Under the pieces are notes generated by a model. The model was not told the DNA's origin. It worked only from the letters and a program-made list of their open reading frames with translations, and did not search any database. From Euryarchaeota archaeon UBA124 (GTDB lineage Archaea; Thermoplasmatota; Poseidoniia; Poseidoniales; Poseidoniaceae): a DNA stretch of 9,417 bases. The DNA is taken from contig DAPT01000002.1 in assembly GCA_002502215.1 (NCBI GenBank), positions 1-9,417 of the forward strand, given 5' to 3'. Of this stretch, positions 6,189 through 9,417 are shown one piece after another. Each line of letters opens with the position of its first letter. Positions within the stretch are counted from its first letter, which is position 1. Both the position numbers and the translations under genes were made by a program.

Positions 6189-6344
6189 TCATCGTTGCAA
6201 CTTGCTGCGTCGCCAATGGTGTCGCTTTGGGTGCGACACTGTGTTTCTGTTCGTTTTCAACATGACCCATACTGGGACACGGCGGTTCTGTTTTCCTGCC
6301 TTCATAAGGCGAATTTTCTTTGCTGCTGGTTTGTTTTTTGACAT
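6189..6344 (-). CDS. rpl39e: 50S ribosomal protein L39e (51 aa)
   Basis: A very small, highly basic protein of 51 residues lining the ribosomal exit tunnel in archaea and eukaryotes. The translation starts MSKNKPAAKKIRLMKAGK and continues with NRRVPVWVMLKTNR, then HPKRHHWRRSKLQR at the end. The PVWVMLKTNR block and the C-terminal RRHWRRxKL-type ending are diagnostic. An SD, GAGGGGTG (6359-6352), sits seven bases upstream, directly after the PDCD5-family stop. Gene finders with a length cutoff would miss it. It is followed immediately by L31e, the usual partner. Confidence 0.95.
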   Translation of the reverse strand: MSKNKPAAKKIRLMKAGKQNRRVPVWVMLKTNRNTVSHPKRHHWRRSKLQR

Positions 6345-6359
6345 ATTCGAGCACCCCTC

Positions 6360-6725
6360 TCAGATTCGACGGATAGACGCATCTCTGCGGCTCTTGGATA
6401 GGCTTGTTAGGATTCTTTTCAACTGTTCATCGTTGACCGGAATGGAAATTTTCTGTTGTTCGTGCAGCGTGACCAATTGGCGTTTGAGTAAGTTCGCCTT
6501 GTCGGGATCAACCAACGATATGTTGGTGAGGCGACTTCTGGCATCGGATGTGAGAATGGTTCTCATCGCTTGGTCCAAGGCTTGCTGTTCTTGGGCTTGT
6601 GAATGAGATTCAATCTCCGCTGCTGCTTGTTGCTTTGCTTGTTGCTCAAGTTGTTGTTGGAGTTCGAGTTGTCGGCGCTGTCGGAAAGCTTCGAGTTCCA
6701 TCGAATCGTCCGTTGCGCTGGTCAT
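6360..6725 (-). CDS. DNA-binding protein, PDCD5 family
   Basis: A 121-residue member of the PDCD5/TFAR19 family, which in archaea is regularly encoded next to S19e and L39e. A glutamine- and alanine-rich N-terminal helix (ELEAFRQRRQLELQQQLEQQ, about 10-29, continuing to 50) leads into the conserved core AMRTILTSDARSRLTNISLVDPDKA (53-77). Then come LVTLHEQQKI and DEQLKRILTSLSKSRRDASIRRI. Archaeal homologues bind DNA, and the eukaryotic protein is linked to apoptosis and tubulin folding; the archaeal role is not settled. ATG 6725 is chosen because GGAAGTGA (6737-6730) precedes it. A TTG at 6743 would add six residues and overlap the S19e stop. Confidence 0.93.
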   Translation of the reverse strand: MTSATDDSMELEAFRQRRQLELQQQLEQQAKQQAAAEIESHSQAQEQQALDQAMRTILTSDARSRLTNISLVDPDKANLLKRQLVTLHEQQKISIPVNDEQLKRILTSLSKSRRDASIRRI

Positions 6726-6739
6726 GAATTCACTTCCAA

Positions 6740-7234
6740 TCAATACTTGTCAAGTCCGGGGTAGGCTGCTTCGACTTCAGGTCGAACGCTATGAGCGACT
6801 TCGTTGAGAAGCTTCTGTCCTGCAGGAGTGATTTCTCGGCCATTGTAGAGTTGGGTCGCTTCGCGTCCCTCTGGTTCCACCAATCTGCCGATTTGTGTTG
6901 ATATGAGTCCAGCGTCTTCAAGTTGTTGAACGAGTATTCGGATAACTTTGCGCGAGCCGACTCCAGGGGTGTTCGGTTTGGAGCCGTTGTTTTTTCTGCC
7001 GCCGTATTCCTGCGACAAGGCGGTAACGCCGATTGGGCCTTGTCGAGCAATCTTACGCAGAAGAGCAGCTCCCCGTGTGTGCCACCAGTCGGTTTGACTC
7101 GGAGGACGCTCACGAGAGGAACCAGTTTTGACGACATCAGCCCATTCTGGCATCTTAATCGCCTCATTGCTCTTCAATTGCTCAGCCAAAGCTGGGATAA
7201 GAAAATTAGCAGGTACATCGTAAAACGTCGTCAT
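6740..7234 (-). CDS. rps19e: 30S ribosomal protein S19e
   Basis: Small-subunit ribosomal protein of archaea and eukaryotes, a winged-helix fold needed for late 30S maturation. The 164 residues start MTTFYDVPANFLIPALAEQL, followed by MPEWADVVKTG (28-38) and ERPPSQTDWWHTRGAALLRK (42-61). GPIGVTALSQEYGGRKNNG and the C-terminal ITPAGQKLLNEVA (135-147) are family hallmarks. ATG 7234 is preferred: GGTG lies five bases upstream and the protein begins in the usual way. A TTG at 7249 would add five residues. It is the first gene of the minus-strand operon, which ends with the trmJ-like gene. Confidence 0.95.
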   Translation of the reverse strand: MTTFYDVPANFLIPALAEQLKSNEAIKMPEWADVVKTGSSRERPPSQTDWWHTRGAALLRKIARQGPIGVTALSQEYGGRKNNGSKPNTPGVGSRKVIRILVQQLEDAGLISTQIGRLVEPEGREATQLYNGREITPAGQKLLNEVAHSVRPEVEAAYPGLDKY

Positions 7235-7267
7235 GACTACACCAAGCAACCTTGCGACTTATCTCCC

Positions 7268-7303
7268 CTATTTGAATAAAGCGGGCGAATACGGCTTAAA
7301 AAT
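7268..7303. promoter_or_regulatory. Divergent promoter region between S19e and the membrane protein
   Basis: This AT-rich part of the intergenic gap holds two TATA-like stretches. CTTAAAAAT (7295-7303, plus) closely resembles the element before the preQ0 operon and could drive the plus-strand gene with a start near 7325. On the minus strand, TTTATTCAAAT (read from about 7281 down to 7270) could place the S19e transcript start near 7250, giving a short leader that carries the GGTG site. Both assignments rest on composition and spacing only; I saw no clear BRE element or operator repeat. Confidence 0.35.
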
Positions 7304-7366
7304 GAAGAGCATTCTTGTGATTTTGGGCTCGTGCAAGTATTCTTGAATGGCTGCGTTTTCGGATGT

Positions 7367-8191
7367 ATGATGAAGAAAGCCTTGGCTCAGAATCCGAACC
7401 TCTTGAGAACGCTTATTGGCTTGTCTCTTACCCTGATTGTGTTGCTTTCCTATGCTGTCTATGGAGCAACCATTTCACCAAATTATTACATCTATGAAAC
7501 GGAGCCGACAGACAGTTCTTTCGAGGACATTGAACTTTCGAAAATCTACCAAAACAACGAAACGACTTGGCTTGCTTCTATCCCAGCTGACGGTCAGAAT
7601 CTAACCTGGATTAACATGACTGTCGACAACCTAGCAAGTGGGGCCATTGTCAAAATGACCAACGATGGAAAGTTGTATTCGCATCCGTTCCTCGGTGTTC
7701 CTGATGCGGAGGTCGAGGTGGATGGAAAAACGGTGGATTTTCGTTGCTCAGAGCATTGCGTTTATGATGAAACAATTGAGGTCGAAGCCGATTCCAGCTC
7801 AGTAACAATTCAGGCATTGACATCAACAGACCCTGCAAGACGATCCAATGGCACCGTGTACGCGGACAACGCAGCCGAGGCAGAAGACCTTGCACGGAAT
7901 GAAATCGACTACGAACACACACCATCGGTAATAACTATCCAGATTATTGAACCCGGAAACAAAACGGTTCAACCGCAAGTGAACATTTACACCGTAAACG
8001 AAGGATTCTACAGTATCGAGATTTTTGAAATTGATGCTGCTACAGAGTTTTTGTGGGCACTTGCAGCTGTTGTAGGCTGCTTCTCCATGGTTTTGATACC
8101 GTCGTTTACGGTCTATTTCGCCTCCCGCGCTAGAGAGCGTCGTAATGAAGAAAAACTCAAGCTCGCTGTCGTAGAAGATTCAGACGAATAA
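7367..8191 (+). CDS. Unknown membrane-anchored protein with large ectodomain
   Basis: Not recognised as a known family. The 274 residues form a two-span membrane protein: a basic N-terminus, TM1 at about 12-33, an ectodomain of about 190 residues, TM2 at about 227-251 and a charged cytoplasmic tail (SRARERRNEEK...). The positive-inside pattern puts both ends in the cytoplasm. The ectodomain has five N-x-T sequons (N64, N78, N83, N161, N198), one CxxxC pair (C127, C131) and beta-like stretches (AEVEVDGKTVDF, SVTIQAL). It has the look of a surface protein of archaea without a rigid wall. The start is unsure: ATGs at 7367 and 7370 lack a clear SD, and GTG 7331 would add 12 residues. The secreted-protein gene follows after 30 bases and may be co-transcribed. 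Confidence 0.7.
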   Translation: MMKKALAQNPNLLRTLIGLSLTLIVLLSYAVYGATISPNYYIYETEPTDSSFEDIELSKIYQNNETTWLASIPADGQNLTWINMTVDNLASGAIVKMTNDGKLYSHPFLGVPDAEVEVDGKTVDFRCSEHCVYDETIEVEADSSSVTIQALTSTDPARRSNGTVYADNAAEAEDLARNEIDYEHTPSVITIQIIEPGNKTVQPQVNIYTVNEGFYSIEIFEIDAATEFLWALAAVVGCFSMVLIPSFTVYFASRARERRNEEKLKLAVVEDSDE

Positions 8192-8221
8192 GTCAAATAC
8201 ATAGAAAGGGGGTTGGGAACC

Positions 8222-9417
8222 ATGCCAAGAATTGGTGTGGTAGGATTGCTCATCGCACTTCTGCTCGTTCAGCCAATTGCAAACACCGGTCTACCTATGG
8301 TTGAGGAAGTCCAGCACAGCAAAAAAAACAGCGGTGTCGACCTTCGAGCAACCGACGTTTCAATCCGCTATTCTAATCCCGGTGATGAATCACAATTCAA
8401 GATGTTCTCCTCAAATCATCCTATTTTGGGTTTTGAACGTCCAGAGGATTTGTACGTTGTAGATAGCGTTAATTCAACACCCATGGACATCGAAGTTACT
8501 GTGAGAAACGATGGCACTGCAGCCTCAGGAATTATCACGGTTCAAATGTTGGTGTTGCACAATGAATACGATCGATTTGAGCTTGCAAATCGAAGCATCA
8601 CCATGAACAGCCTTTCTGCAAATGGACAAGCGACTGCCACCTTTTACAACGTGTATGTCAATTACTCAGGAAATCACACTCTGCAGGTTACACCATCATT
8701 TCAGGGAGTTGACGATAATCCATCCAACGACATTTTGAATCGTCACTACACTGTTGCGAATTTCTATTTTACTTGCACCTCGCTTGTTGGCTGGAATGCT
8801 GGACAGTATTGGGGTACAAGTACTGATACAGCCCTTAGCATGGGCCAATCTTGTCACATTGGCCAAGGGCAATCAGGGTCCTATGTCGATAACCTGCAGA
8901 CCGAATTAATGACACCCATATGGGATATGAGCGACATTGTTTCCAACCCAACAAGAACGAACGGACTCACCTTCTTTTATTCTGGTAGCGCACAGCCAAA
9001 CGATTCAATGAAAGTTTATGCCATGAACAACCAAGGCAATTGGGACGAATTAGCGACCATTGCAGGAACGGTCGGTGCCACGTTGTCCAATTGGCAAACG
9101 ATATCAAACAACCACATGGGGCATACTACTCCGTTGATTCCTGCTGATACTGCGTCGCATTTCCATTCCAATTCAAGATTCAAGTTTACCTTTACGAGCG
9201 ACTCATCAGGTACAGATGTAGGTTATTGGTTTGATGATTTTGTTGTGGTTTATGATCAATCTGCACGGATGGAAGAGTACAATCTCGATGTTACTGGGGT
9301 GTTCACGGATGGTTCAATACCCGGCTCATGGGGAAAGATTCGAATGGAACTGACCAATACCGGAAACATCAGTGATTCATTGGTTCCGTCGGTGACCAAT
9401 CTTCCAAACGACTGGAA
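8222..9417 (+). CDS. Secreted multidomain surface protein, 5' part (runs off the window)
   Basis: An open frame of 398 codons without a stop to the window end. A signal peptide (MPRIGVVGLLIALLLVQPIA, about 1-20) is followed by a spacer and a CARDB/Ig-like domain at about 75-170 (IEVTVRNDGTAASG, NHTLQVTPSF, DDNPSND). Next is a MAM/jelly-roll-like domain at about 180-345, bracketed early by C185 and C211, with LMTPIWDMSD, LTFFYSG and the ending GYWFDDFVVVY. The third unit opens at about 353 (LDVTGVFTDGS, IRMELTNTGNISDS), resembling NEW3/CARDB repeats. Six N-x-S/T sequons are visible (N84, N123, N147, N151, N260, N382). Domain names rest on pattern recognition. A purine-rich SD-like stretch AAAGGGGG (about 8206-8212) precedes the ATG. 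Function is probably adhesion or a carrier for an enzyme domain further downstream, but no catalytic motif is visible. Confidence 0.8.
   Translation, partial: MPRIGVVGLLIALLLVQPIANTGLPMVEEVQHSKKNSGVDLRATDVSIRYSNPGDESQFKMFSSNHPILGFERPEDLYVVDSVNSTPMDIEVTVRNDGTAASGIITVQMLVLHNEYDRFELANRSITMNSLSANGQATATFYNVYVNYSGNHTLQVTPSFQGVDDNPSNDILNRHYTVANFYFTCTSLVGWNAGQYWGTSTDTALSMGQSCHIGQGQSGSYVDNLQTELMTPIWDMSDIVSNPTRTNGLTFFYSGSAQPNDSMKVYAMNNQGNWDELATIAGTVGATLSNWQTISNNHMGHTTPLIPADTASHFHSNSRFKFTFTSDSSGTDVGYWFDDFVVVYDQSARMEEYNLDVTGVFTDGSIPGSWGKIRMELTNTGNISDSLVPSVTNLPNDW

Noticed and set aside
6202..6606. Plus-strand frame of 134 codons opposite L39e and the PDCD5-family gene
   Set aside because: It is cysteine- and phenylalanine-rich shadow translation of conserved minus-strand genes.
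6730..7167. Second minus-strand frame overlapping S19e
   Set aside because: S19e is unmistakable in the other frame; this one has no family features.

Overview
The window looks like chromosomal DNA of an archaeon. Ribosomal proteins S19e, L39e, L31e and S17e and a PDCD5-family protein sit together on the minus strand, and these occur only in archaea and eukaryotes. The mix of these genes with a type I GTP cyclohydrolase, a complete 7-deazaguanine (preQ0) gene set, MsrB, and large secreted proteins with CARDB-like and MAM-like domains would fit a marine planktonic euryarchaeon such as Marine Group II/III (Poseidoniales-like). That taxonomic placement is inference, not proof. Coding density is very high: neighbouring genes mostly overlap by a few bases or abut, and strong Shine-Dalgarno (SD) sequences of the GGAGGTGA type precede the internal genes.

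Region 1 (1-1591, plus): the 3' end of an ABC transporter ATPase and its overlapping ABC-2/NatB-like permease, which together form an exporter. Region 2 (1596-4633, plus): a TATA-like element placed for a leaderless transcript, then a tight operon of a ribbon-helix-helix protein, GTP cyclohydrolase I (folE), 7-carboxy-7-deazaguanine synthase (queE), preQ0 synthase (queC), methionine sulfoxide reductase B (msrB) and 6-carboxytetrahydropterin synthase (queD). FolE, QueD, QueE and QueC together convert GTP to preQ0, which archaea place in tRNA at position 15 on the way to archaeosine.

Region 3 (4634-7234, minus): S19e, PDCD5-family protein, L39e (51 aa), L31e, S17e, a small unknown protein and a TrmJ-like tRNA 2'-O-methyltransferase, in transcription order. 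It converges on queD with stop codons directly adjacent. It is a translation and tRNA-modification operon facing a tRNA-modification operon. Region 4 (7235-9417, plus): a divergent promoter region, a two-span membrane protein with a large ectodomain, and the N-terminal 398 residues of a secreted multidomain protein that runs off the window. Both surface proteins carry several N-glycosylation sequons.

The most notable observation is that the QueC protein is otherwise canonical but has lost all four cysteines of the family's zinc site (Ser, Ser, Ser, Asp instead), while the zinc sites of FolE, QueD and MsrB in the same operon are intact. I saw no mobile elements, CRISPR arrays, or tRNA or rRNA genes, and no clear new defence or other accessory system.
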